This document shows, one piece after another, positions 34,282 through 41,252 of a stretch of 64,000 bases of DNA. The translations under genes and the position numbers were made by a program. Location: positions 1,358,001 through 1,422,000 of the forward strand of contig NZ_CP015455.1 of NCBI RefSeq assembly GCF_001888165.1, written 5' to 3'. How positions within the stretch are numbered: position 1 is the first letter of the stretch; the number at the start of each line of letters is the position of its first letter. Below the pieces are notes generated by a model that had not been told where the DNA came from, made no database searches, and worked only from the letters and a program-made list of their open reading frames with translations. Source of the DNA: Syntrophotalea acetylenica (GTDB lineage Bacteria > Desulfobacterota > Desulfuromonadia > Desulfuromonadales > Syntrophotaleaceae).

Positions 34282-34318
34282 ACCCCGGAGGGGACGTAGG
34301 TGACTTGTTGACTTACCA
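34280..34318 (+). repeat. E element, copy 6
   Basis: It starts ggaccccggaggggacgtag and continues gtgacttgttgacttacca. It begins a 650-bp segment duplicated at 36872 and abuts the broken toxin-antitoxin fragment on its left. Confidence 0.9.
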
Positions 34319-34457
34319 CGGCAGAATGTTGGACGAACACCCATGGCAAGAGTTTGCATTAACATTCAGACTCCCACCCGGTATTTCGTGGCTCTGCCAA
34401 GTGAATAATTGACAAGGTGGAGCACAAGTGGCACACTGACGAAAAAGGAGATTTGCC

Positions 34458-34685
34458 ATGCCTGCAAAAAACCCAAGAGTCAACGTAGTCCTTGAAAAAC
34501 CCCTCTATAATGCCCTCCATGACCTCGCCGAAGACGAAGGTGTCTCCATGTCCATGTTGATGCGGGACCTGGTAAGGGAGGCCCTCGAAATCCGGGAAGA
34601 TCGAGCACTGGCCGATTTAGCCGCCGAACGGGAAAATGGTTTTGACCGCCGTAAGGCTGTAAGCCATGAAGATGTCTGGGGGTAG
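34458..34685 (+). CDS. Ribbon-helix-helix antitoxin (copy 1)
   Basis: This 75-residue protein, MPAKNPRVNVVLEKPLYNAL, is followed by the helix pair AEDEGVSMSMLMRDLVREAL and an acidic tail. It is a CopG/RHH antitoxin. ATG 34458 follows aaaggag. It overlaps the toxin gene by 14-20 bp. An almost identical copy lies at 37050. Confidence 0.85.
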   Translation: MPAKNPRVNVVLEKPLYNALHDLAEDEGVSMSMLMRDLVREALEIREDRALADLAAERENGFDRRKAVSHEDVWG

Positions 34686-34962
34686 GGTGGCATTTTCGGT
34701 CATCTATCATCCCGATGTCAAAGGGCGAGACATCCCTAAGATAAACGGCGATGTCCGGGTGCGGATCAAAAAAGCGATCGAAACCCGACTCATGGTTGCC
34801 CCTCAAGAATATGGTGAACCATTGCGAAAGACCCTTAAGGGCTACTGGAAACTCAGGGTCGGGGATTGCCGCATTGTATTCAAGATTGACGGCGACGAAA
34901 TTCTTATCCTCGGAATCTGCCATCGCAAGGGAGTTTATCCGCTGATGGAAAGCCGACAGTGA
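34666..34962 (+). CDS. RelE-family toxin (copy 1)
   Basis: This 98-residue protein (ATG 34666; ATG 34672 also possible) has FSVIYHPDVKGRDIPKINGD and GYWKLRVGDCRIVFKIDGDE, then ILILGICHRKGVYPLM, a complete RelE layout with the terminal His/Tyr. This copy has the family-like C-terminus and is probably the functional one, unlike copy 2 at 37258. Confidence 0.9.
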   Translation: MKMSGGRVAFSVIYHPDVKGRDIPKINGDVRVRIKKAIETRLMVAPQEYGEPLRKTLKGYWKLRVGDCRIVFKIDGDEILILGICHRKGVYPLMESRQ

Positions 34963-35027
34963 AAAAACCGTTTTTATGAGGCTGCGGGGTCAGGTCTTGC
35001 AATGCCACTTTTCACGCTAAACTACCG

Positions 35028-35202
35028 ATGGAAAGAGAGGGGAAAGTTACGGCTCGTCCCTTACGCATTGAATTCCCTGGGGCTGTTTATCACCTTATCT
35101 CGCGTGGTAACGCCCGGCAGGGAATCTTTGAAGACGACAAAGACCGCGAGGTTTTCCTTAAATTCCTCAGTAAGGTCGTTCGAAAATATCGCTGGCTTTG
35201 TC
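35028..35202 (+). pseudogene. REP-associated tyrosine transposase (RAYT), N-terminal fragment
   Basis: Fifty-eight codons, TARPLRIEFPGAVYHLISRG followed by NARQGIFEDDKDREVFLKFL, match the start of IS200/IS605-related Y1 transposases of the RAYT group. The His-hydrophobic-His motif and catalytic Tyr are absent because the frame is cut at 35202, where E-element sequence begins. Not functional. Confidence 0.85.
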
Positions 35203-35228
35203 CGTAGGTGATTTGTTGATTAATCGTG
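35201..35228 (+). repeat. E element, copy 7 (half)
   Basis: Only the right part, ccgtaggtgatttgttgatt followed by aatcg, is present; the cccc/gggg hairpin is missing. It is joined to the broken RAYT gene. Confidence 0.75.
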
Positions 35229-35270
35229 TGGTAACAGAGGCTGGAGAGGGGTAGGATGGTCCATTGTCTC

Positions 35271-35600
35271 TTAAACTCTTACGGCTCGCTGTATCAAAAC
35301 CTGTTCAACATCCCTGCGGCCATCGATACAGGCCAATATGTGAACGGCGTTGTCCAGCACTTTATATATAATCCGATAAGGACCGTTGGTGATTTCTTGG
35401 ATGTCCTGGATCCCCATCGGTGCCAGTTCCGGCAATGCGTGGCCGCGGTCCGGGAAGTTTTTGAGCTGTCGAGCGGCTTTTTCCAGTTTTTTTACCAAAT
35501 CCCTGGCTCTTTCCTTGCCATCTCTGAGGGCCACATATCGATAGAGCTCAAAAAGATCGGAAAGGAAATCGGGGGCAAGCACAACCTGGTAGGTTTTCAT
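35271..35600 (-). CDS. ParE/RelE-family toxin
   Basis: This 109-residue protein, MKTYQVVLAPDFLSDLFELY, contains ERARDLVKKLEKAARQLKNF, PDRGHALPEL and ITNGPYRIIYKVLDNAVHIL with ACIDGRRDVEQVL, the ParE/RelE fold with its usual GPYRIIY strand. It starts 4 bp inside the antitoxin stop on the minus strand. Confidence 0.9.
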   Translation of the reverse strand: MKTYQVVLAPDFLSDLFELYRYVALRDGKERARDLVKKLEKAARQLKNFPDRGHALPELAPMGIQDIQEITNGPYRIIYKVLDNAVHILACIDGRRDVEQVLIQRAVRV

Positions 35601-35884
35601 TCCTTTTTTTCCTCATGGTCAATTTTTTTCCAGAGCTCTTCAAATCCCTCATCCAAAGTTTTTCCGCGACCTTCCCGGAGGCTGCGCTCGCTTTGCGCCA
35701 GCAGCTGCATGAGCGCAATGGTGTCTTTAAGGCGTTCATATTCACGGATGCCCATGATCACGGCTTTCGCTTCGCCATTTTGAGTAATAACCAGGGCGTT
35801 GCCATCCTGGTTGAGATGGTCCAAAACCTCAGCCGAATGGGCCTTGAAATAAGTAATCGGTTTAACGGATTCGCTCAGTTTCAT
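35597..35884 (-). CDS. Phd/YefM-family antitoxin
   Basis: This 95-residue protein, MKLSESVKPITYFKAHSAEV, contains LDHLNQDGNALVITQNGEAK and AVIMGIREYERLKDTIALMQ, a standard Phd antitoxin. ATG 35884 is preferred over 35899 because the family starts with MKLSES-type sequence. Overlap with the toxin gene indicates an operon. Confidence 0.9.
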   Translation of the reverse strand: MKLSESVKPITYFKAHSAEVLDHLNQDGNALVITQNGEAKAVIMGIREYERLKDTIALMQLLAQSERSLREGRGKTLDEGFEELWKKIDHEEKKE

Positions 35885-35929
35885 CGCTGGAGCCTCCAAG
35901 TTTCTAACTGAATTCAGTTTAAATTAAGT

Positions 35930-36110
35930 TCGGCCAGAAGGCAAGACATGGCGCAACTCCTTGGATCCCTAAAACCTTTTTACACCCTGAACATGACGCG
36001 GATAACGTGTTGATGCACGCATCTTCGCGGATTCAAAGCGTTAAACCAGGGCTTGTGGTTAGGGATCCCGGAGGGCGGGCGCTGGGACTTGTGGATTATA
36101 CATTTTGACT
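35930..36110. other. Gap with a degenerate E-like element
   Basis: No gene is supported. At 36062-36101 the sequence agggatcccggagggcgggc followed by gctgggacttgtggattata looks like a diverged E element. If so, it separates the Phd/ParE and the HepT/MntA modules. Confidence 0.4.
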
Positions 36111-36482
36111 TTAATAAGAGGATGAGAAATTTTTGGCTGAAGCAATCTGCAGGATCAGTCTGTCGAGATAGGTGGTCACGGTGTCCCAGATGATTGTCAG
36201 GTCCAACTCGTAATAGCCGTGTGCCATGCGGTTTCGGATTCCGCGCATTTCGCGCCAGGGAATATCTGGATGGGCGGCGACAAAATCCGGATATTCGTTG
36301 ATGATTTGGGTGGCTGCTTCGCCAATAATCATGATGTTGTATATGACCGCTGGTTGCGTTTTCCTGTCGTCCAGAAAAGTGCGCCTGGTCATGTCCCGGA
36401 CGTACCCGGTTGCCAAGGTCGCTGCTTGTTCTATGTGATCGAGGTAATCCTCTACCGACAGATGTCGTTTCTTCGCGATCAT
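36111..36482 (-). CDS. hepT: HepT-like HEPN toxin (DUF86)
   Basis: This 123-residue helical protein, MIAKKRHLSVEDYLDHIEQA, contains YNIMIIGEAATQIINEYPDF and the HEPN motif RNRMAHGYYELD (R-x4-H-x-Y). It is a predicted RNase toxin. Unlike the 33706 pair, the nucleotidyltransferase lies upstream on the minus strand with a 4-bp overlap. Confidence 0.9.
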   Translation of the reverse strand: MIAKKRHLSVEDYLDHIEQAATLATGYVRDMTRRTFLDDRKTQPAVIYNIMIIGEAATQIINEYPDFVAAHPDIPWREMRGIRNRMAHGYYELDLTIIWDTVTTYLDRLILQIASAKNFSSSY

Positions 36483-36769
36483 ATCTCTTTCGCTTCGTGA
36501 AGAACCTTGTCCCGAAACTTGGCCGGTAAATCCCCAGGGGTTAAAAGGTCAACCGGAACGCCAAGAATCTCTTCAAGGTCAACCTGGAGGCCTCCTAATT
36601 CGAAAAGGGTCGTGCCGGGCAACGTATCAACTAGCAGGTCGAGATCGCTTCCTTCTGTGTCTGTGCCCGCGAGAACAGAGCCAAAGATACGGGCATTGAA
36701 TGCCTTTCGGGCACGGACAGCTTTTTTAACTTCCTCGCGGTGTATTTTGAGGGCGTATGATGGTTTCAT
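36479..36769 (-). CDS. mntA: MntA-like nucleotidyltransferase (antitoxin)
   Basis: This 96-residue protein, MKPSYALKIHREEVKKAVRA, has IFGSVLAGTDTEGSDLDLLV (GS-x10-DxD) and VPVDLLTPGDLPAKFRDKVL. It is the partner of the HEPN gene just downstream and presumably AMPylates it. It is distinct in sequence from the 33423 copy, so the two modules came separately. Confidence 0.9.
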   Translation of the reverse strand: MKPSYALKIHREEVKKAVRARKAFNARIFGSVLAGTDTEGSDLDLLVDTLPGTTLFELGGLQVDLEEILGVPVDLLTPGDLPAKFRDKVLHEAKEI

Positions 36770-36871
36770 GTGGGTCCTTGATACAAGGCAATTTTGCTAT
36801 TTACGTTGTTTTTCTTAATATATGACAACATGCTACAGTCGTCAATGAATCAAGTAATACAATAGATGCCA

Positions 36872-36910
36872 GGACCCCAGAGGGGACGTAGGTGACTTGT
36901 TGACTTACCA
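36872..36910 (+). repeat. E element, copy 8
   Basis: It starts ggaccccagaggggacgtag and continues gtgacttgttgacttacca. It opens the second copy of the 650-bp RHH/RelE segment. Confidence 0.9.
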
Positions 36911-37049
36911 CAGCAGAATGTTGGACGAACACCCATGGCAAGAGTTTGCATTAACATTCAGGCTCCCACTCGGCATTTCGTGATTCTACCAGGTGAATAT
37001 TTGATAAGGTGGAGCACAAGTGGCACACTGACGAAAAAGGAGATTTGCC

Positions 37050-37277
37050 GTGCCTGCAAAAAACCCAAGAGTCAACGTAGTCCTTGAAAAACCCCTCTAT
37101 AATGCCCTCCATGACCTCGCCGAAGACGAAGGTGTCTCCATGTCCATGTTGATGCGGGACCTGGTGAGGGAGGTCCTCGAAATCCGGGAAGATCGAGCAC
37201 TGGCCGATTTAGCCGCCGAACGGGAAAACGGTTTTGACCGCCGTAAGGCTGTGGGCCATGAAGATGTCTGGGGGTAG
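37050..37277 (+). CDS. Ribbon-helix-helix antitoxin (copy 2)
   Basis: This 75-residue near-identical copy of the 34458 protein (differences include REVLEI for REALEI and AVGHEDV for AVSHEDV) starts at GTG rather than ATG because of one base change. aaaggag is conserved upstream. It could cross-protect against copy 1 toxin. Confidence 0.85.
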   Translation: MPAKNPRVNVVLEKPLYNALHDLAEDEGVSMSMLMRDLVREVLEIREDRALADLAAERENGFDRRKAVGHEDVWG

Positions 37278-37599
37278 GGTGGTATTTTCGGTCATCTATC
37301 ATCCCGACGTCAAAGGGCGAGATATCCCGAAGATAAACGGCGATGTCCGGGTGCGGATCAAAAAAGCGATCGAAACCCGACTCATGGTTGCCCCCCAGGA
37401 ATATGGTGAACCTTTGCGAAAGACTCTCAAGAGCTACTGGAAACGCAGGGTCGGGGATTGCCGCATTGTATTCAAGATTGACGGCGACGAAATTCTTATC
37501 CTTGGAATTTGCCTTCGCAAGGCCATTTGGGGTGTCGGGATGGGCGCTATAAAAAACGGGACATCTCGTAAGAAATGTCCCGTGTCGAAGGGCGCATGA
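37258..37599 (+). CDS. RelE-family toxin (copy 2) with a foreign C-terminus
   Basis: The first 87 or so residues match copy 1, then after ILILGICLRK the frame reads into unrelated sequence (AIWGVGMGAIKNGTSRKKCP), part of which is the terminator hairpin of the neighbouring gene. The normal ending HRKGVYPL is lost, including the terminal His/Tyr. Toxicity is probably reduced or lost. The insertion thus stopped just short of the outer-membrane protein gene. Confidence 0.75.
   Translation: MKMSGGRVVFSVIYHPDVKGRDIPKINGDVRVRIKKAIETRLMVAPQEYGEPLRKTLKSYWKRRVGDCRIVFKIDGDEILILGICLRKAIWGVGMGAIKNGTSRKKCPVSKGA
37548..37583 (-). terminator. Intrinsic terminator of the outer-membrane protein gene
   Basis: On the minus strand cgggacat pairs with atgtcccg around a 10-nt loop and is followed by a T6 run. 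It lies 56 bp past the stop of the 37639-38217 gene. Confidence 0.85.
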
Positions 37600-37638
37600 T
37601 TGGCTTTCCAGAGGCATTGTGCTCTGACGATGAAAAAA

Positions 37639-38217
37639 TCAGAAGTAGTAGTGGATACCGAAGGTGGCGCCAACGCCTTTCAGTTCGATATCGACTTCAG
37701 GGCCGCTGCTGCCATAGGGTTTGTCTTCGTAGAAGTAATGCTTGTAGCCAACGTCGAAGTTGAAGCCCAGTTCGGGAATTTCCTGGAAATGGAACTCGCT
37801 ACCGATAAAGACGCCGAATCCGTAGATTTCATCCTTGTAGTCGATCAGATCGCCATCGAGCTCGAACTGCCCGATGCTGCCTTGAGCACCAATGTAGAAT
37901 TTGCTGTATTCGCGAACGATGGGCGCATACATCAGCTTGATTTCGCCAACGTACAGATCGGCTTCCTCATGCTCGTTATAGTCGTAGTCGACCTCAAAAT
38001 CCACGCCGCCATAGAAGAAGTTGCCTTCGATACCGAAACGATCCTGGTACCAGGCGCGGGCTGAAATGCCGTTGAGGAATTCTCCGGCCCACATGGCTTG
38101 ATAACCGGCGCCAACTTTCCAGTCGGAAGCCTGGTCAGCGGCCAGGGCAGGACTGCACAGTAACAGGGCGGCCAGAATGGCCGTGGAAATACTTGTACAA
38201 ACGCTGTTGATTTTCAT
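37639..38217 (-). CDS. Outer-membrane beta-barrel protein
   Basis: This 192-residue precursor has a signal peptide, INSVCTSISTAILAALLLCS, ending PALAADQ. It is followed by alternating amphipathic strands rich in Tyr/Phe/Gly (AGYQAMWAGEF, FFYGGVDFEVDYDY, FIGSEFHFQEIP) and a C-terminal Phe in GATFGIHYYF, the usual barrel-assembly signal. About eight strands are likely, as in OmpX/OmpW-size barrels; function is unknown. ATG 38217 has aaaggggg upstream. The gene has its own terminator, and the toxin-antitoxin island ends beside it. Confidence 0.85.
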   Translation of the reverse strand: MKINSVCTSISTAILAALLLCSPALAADQASDWKVGAGYQAMWAGEFLNGISARAWYQDRFGIEGNFFYGGVDFEVDYDYNEHEEADLYVGEIKLMYAPIVREYSKFYIGAQGSIGQFELDGDLIDYKDEIYGFGVFIGSEFHFQEIPELGFNFDVGYKHYFYEDKPYGSSGPEVDIELKGVGATFGIHYYF

Positions 38218-38459
38218 AAAACCCCCTTTAATTGAATACGGAAATCTTGCATGCCGCAGGATGATTCCGCCGGTCATCAGTCTGACCGGATAGCCTTGGC
38301 ACCAATTTCATGCCGCCTTCATAAAAAATTTAGGGAAAACATGTCAGATTACAACTGTTTTCCCCTAGAACATTTCAAGTCTGACAACTCTAAGTTTTTA
38401 TTTGTTAAAAGTCAACCATTCCGTTTGTTTTTATTCACGAAAAAACGATAGGATTTAAT

Positions 38460-39410
38460 CCGCGAAAATCCGCGCGCATCAGATTTGATCCGCGTTCCAT
38501 TCAGGCCCCAGTCCTGCAAAGCAAGATTTTCGCGTCCCGCGTCCCGGAATTTAAAACCAATAGAACACGGATTGCCAAAACTCTCACCACAGAGCCACAG
38601 AGGACACAGAGAACATCACAGAGTCAACCTCTGCCCTTTGCCTCTCCTCTGTGCTCTCTGTGCCTCTAGCGAGAGAATCGAGCGGGTGGTGAAGGTTTGT
38701 GATTAAAATCCGCGTAAATCCGTGCGCATCAGATTTGATCCGCGTTCCATTCAGGCCCCAGTCCTGCGAACCAAGATTTTCGCGTCCCGCGTCCCGCAAA
38801 CCGCGTCCCGGAATTTAAAACCAATAGAACACGGATTGCCAAAACTTTCACCACAGAGCCACAGAGGACACAGAGAACATCACAGAGCCAACCTCTGCCC
38901 TTTGCCTCTCCTCTGTGCTCTCTGTGCCTCTAGCGAGAGAATCGAGCGGGTGGTGAAGGTTTGTGATTAAAATCCGCGTAAATCCGAGCGCATCAGATTT
39001 GATCCGCGTTCCATTCAGGCCCCAGTCCTGCGAACCAAGATTTTCGCGGCCCGCGTCCCGCAAACCGCGTCCCGGAATTTAAAACCAATAGAACACGGAT
39101 TGCCAAAACTTTCACCACAGAGCCACAGAGGACACAGAGAACATCACAGAGCCAACCTCTGCCTTTGCCTCTCCTCTGTGCTCTCTGTGCCTCTAGCGAG
39201 AGAATCGAGCGGGTGGTGAAGGTTTGTGATTAAAATCCGCGAAAATCCGCGCGCATCAGATTTGATCCGCGTTCCATTCAGGCCCCAGTCCTGCAAACCA
39301 AGATTTTCGCGTCCCGCGTCCCGCAAACCGCGTCCCGGAATTTCTCCGTCTTCTCTGCGTCCCCTGGCGAATGCAATGAGCGGGCTGTGAAGGCTTATGA
39401 TTAAAATCCG
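38460..39410. repeat. A-repeat tandem array, 264-bp period
   Basis: The motif caccacagagccacagagg begins at 38585, 38849 and 39113, exactly 264 bp apart. Each period holds the CAGAG palindrome plus the spacer gatttgatccgcgttccatt, cgcgtcccg tracts and caatagaacacggattgcca. A fourth, partial spacer follows at 39230-39410 and ends in a diverged unit (ttctctgcgtcccctggcga). No gene is supported inside. Confidence 0.9.
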
Positions 39411-39469
39411 CGCAAATCCGTGCGCATCGTGTGTTCTGTGCATATAACCATGCTGCGCACGAATATGAA

Positions 39470-39500
39470 TTGACAATAACAATGAGTTTGTGTTTATAAT
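39470..39500 (+). promoter_or_regulatory. Sigma-70-type promoter for the beta-CASP gene
   Basis: TTGACA (39470-39475) and TATAAT (39495-39500) are both consensus but 19 bp apart, slightly longer than optimal. The start codon of the next gene is 137 bp downstream. Confidence 0.6.
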
Positions 39501-39636
39501 CCGCCCAAGTTTCCAGCGACGCTCTTTTCGCCTCGTCCTTCGCTTCTCATGATATGCAAGCCGATCCCGGCTTTGCATACAACCTGGTTTTCAGGGGAAT
39601 CCTTCCACTGCAAACCAGCTCATCGCCAATTTCACC

Positions 39637-41124
39637 ATGTCTTTTCAGCTCCTTCACCATGGCGCCGTTGACGGCGTGACCGGGTCCTGCCACGAGTTGC
39701 GGCTGCAGGAAGGTCCCGGCATCCTCGTCGATTGCGGGATGTTTCAAGGGCAGGAGTGCTCTTCCGGCGGGGCCTGCGAAGAGCATCCGGGCATCGAGTT
39801 TGCCGTCGGGCATATCCGCGCGCTGGTGGTGACCCACGTGCATCTGGATCACGTCGGGCGCATCCCTTACCTGATGGCGGCGGGGTTTGCAGGGCCGATT
39901 CTGTGCAGCGAACCGTCAGCCCTGCTGCTTCCGCTGGTGCTGGAGGATGCGGTCAAAACCGGCATCACGCGGGATGCGGGCTTGCTGCAAAGCTTTTTGA
40001 CACGGTTGCAAGCCTTGATCGTGCCTCTGCCTTACGGAAAGTGGCGGGACATTGACACCGGCACCACCACCACCCTGTCCGTCAAGTTGCAGCCCGCCGG
40101 GCATATCCTTGGGTCGGCCTATGTTCTCGCCAGGGTGAAGACAGGTGCACGGAGCCAGGTCTTGGGTGCTGAGGAGATACCCGGGGGAAACCACCCTCCG
40201 GGCTCATCCATGGCGCCAACCACCGGTATGCCATCCCTGATCTGCTTCTCCGGCGATCTGGGCGCGCCCCATGCGCCACTGCTGCCGGCGCCAAGACCGC
40301 CCTGGCGGGCCGATGTGCTGGTGCTGGAGAGCACCTACGGCGATCGCCTGCACGAGGGCCGGCGCACCCGACGGGTTCGGTTGCAGGGGATTATCGAAAC
40401 CGCGCTGCGGGATCGTGGGGTGGTGCTGATTCCGGCTTTCAGCATTGGGCGCACCCAGGAGCTGCTGTACGAAATCGAGGACATCATTCATCGCAATCGC
40501 GAGCGCTTCGCCGCGCAAGGCCTGACCTGGGAGGATCTGGAGATCATTGTCGATTCGCCGTTGGCGCTGCGCTATACGCAGGTCTACCGTCAGTTGCAGA
40601 ACTTCTGGGATCAGGAAGCGCAGCGCCGGGTGAGGGCGGGGCGGCATCCGCTCTCCTTCGAGCAGATGACAGTCATCGACCGGCATGAGGATCATCTGGC
40701 CGCTGTCGATTATCTGCAGCGCAAGGCCCGTCCCTGCGTGGTTATCGCCGCTTCGGGCATGTGCAGCGGCGGCAGGATTGTCAATTATTTGAAAGCCCTG
40801 CTGGGCGACCCCCGCACCGATGTGGTGTTTGTCGGGTATCAGGCGCAGGGCACCCCCGGCCGGGACATCCAGACCTGGGGGCCGCGGGGCGGATATGTTT
40901 TTCTGGAAGGAAACCGCTACGATATACGCGCTCGCATCCATACCCTGACGGGGTATTCAGCGCATGCGGACCGCAGCAATCTGGTTAATTTTGTCAAAGG
41001 TATGCGTCGGCGTCCCGTGGAGGTACGTCTTGTGCATGGGGACAGGCAGGCGCGGCAAGTCCTGGCGGCGGAGCTGCGCAAGGTGTTGAGGCCGGCTATC
41101 GGTCGCATTGTCGAACATTGCTGA
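39637..41124 (+). CDS. Metallo-beta-lactamase/beta-CASP RNase-like protein
   Basis: This 495-residue enzyme has the metal site VVTHVHLDHVGRIPYLMAAG, PAGHILGSAYV, CFSGDLG, LVLESTYGDR, then the beta-CASP part RGVVLIPAFSIGRTQELLYE, DSPLALRYTQVY, IAASGMCSGGRIVNYLKALL and the final HGD in RLVHGDRQARQVL. It resembles the bacterial relatives of CPSF-73/Ysh1 (exo/endoribonucleases). Between HILGSAYVLARV and LICFSGDLG there are about 35 residues (KTGARSQVLGAEEIPGGNHP...) more than I expect. These look like an insertion but do not show clear heptamers. Confidence 0.9.
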   Translation: MSFQLLHHGAVDGVTGSCHELRLQEGPGILVDCGMFQGQECSSGGACEEHPGIEFAVGHIRALVVTHVHLDHVGRIPYLMAAGFAGPILCSEPSALLLPLVLEDAVKTGITRDAGLLQSFLTRLQALIVPLPYGKWRDIDTGTTTTLSVKLQPAGHILGSAYVLARVKTGARSQVLGAEEIPGGNHPPGSSMAPTTGMPSLICFSGDLGAPHAPLLPAPRPPWRADVLVLESTYGDRLHEGRRTRRVRLQGIIETALRDRGVVLIPAFSIGRTQELLYEIEDIIHRNRERFAAQGLTWEDLEIIVDSPLALRYTQVYRQLQNFWDQEAQRRVRAGRHPLSFEQMTVIDRHEDHLAAVDYLQRKARPCVVIAASGMCSGGRIVNYLKALLGDPRTDVVFVGYQAQGTPGRDIQTWGPRGGYVFLEGNRYDIRARIHTLTGYSAHADRSNLVNFVKGMRRRPVEVRLVHGDRQARQVLAAELRKVLRPAIGRIVEHC

Positions 41125-41166
41125 ATTTTATTAGAAAGCTTGAAAAAAATTTGTTTTGATCTACTG

Positions 41167-41199
41167 TAGTGTCCATCCTGAAACGCCGGATGGACACTA
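41167..41199. repeat. 33-bp palindrome made of ISNCY-like ends
   Basis: tagtgtccatcctgaaacgc followed by cggatggacacta has arms matching the outer ends of the 9043-10725 element (tagtgtccatcc and ccggatggacacta). The two ends lie back to back with nothing between. It could also serve as a terminator-like hairpin for the gene ending at 41124. Confidence 0.75.
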
Positions 41200-41252
41200 T
41201 ATGTGTTCTGATTTTGCATTAAATATTTTTATGGCATGTGGAGGCATATAAA

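Larger units (their letters stand above)
36872..37521 (+). repeat. 650-bp duplicate of 34280-34930
   Basis: The segment from the E element through the RHH antitoxin and most of the RelE toxin is duplicated with scattered base differences. Both copies start at an E element and similarity ends near cgcaagg (34930 / 37521). The duplication therefore shares its left boundary with E. Confidence 0.9.

Noticed and set aside
28961-36910. Chromosomal integron with attC sites between toxin-antitoxin cassettes
   Set aside because: The layout is similar, but the E element lacks the paired R/L boxes of attC (no RYYYAAC...GTTRRRY pair) and no integrase gene is present. Kept as an unexplained cassette-like array instead.
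38460-39410. CRISPR array
   Set aside because: The period is 264 bp and the spacers are also repeated; there are no short unique spacers and no cas genes in the window.
38485-39578. Repeated frames such as MRIRFDPRSIQAPV and the reverse-strand MRDAGRENLGSQ in the A array
   Set aside because: They are translations of the 264-bp repeat on both strands with no start signals.
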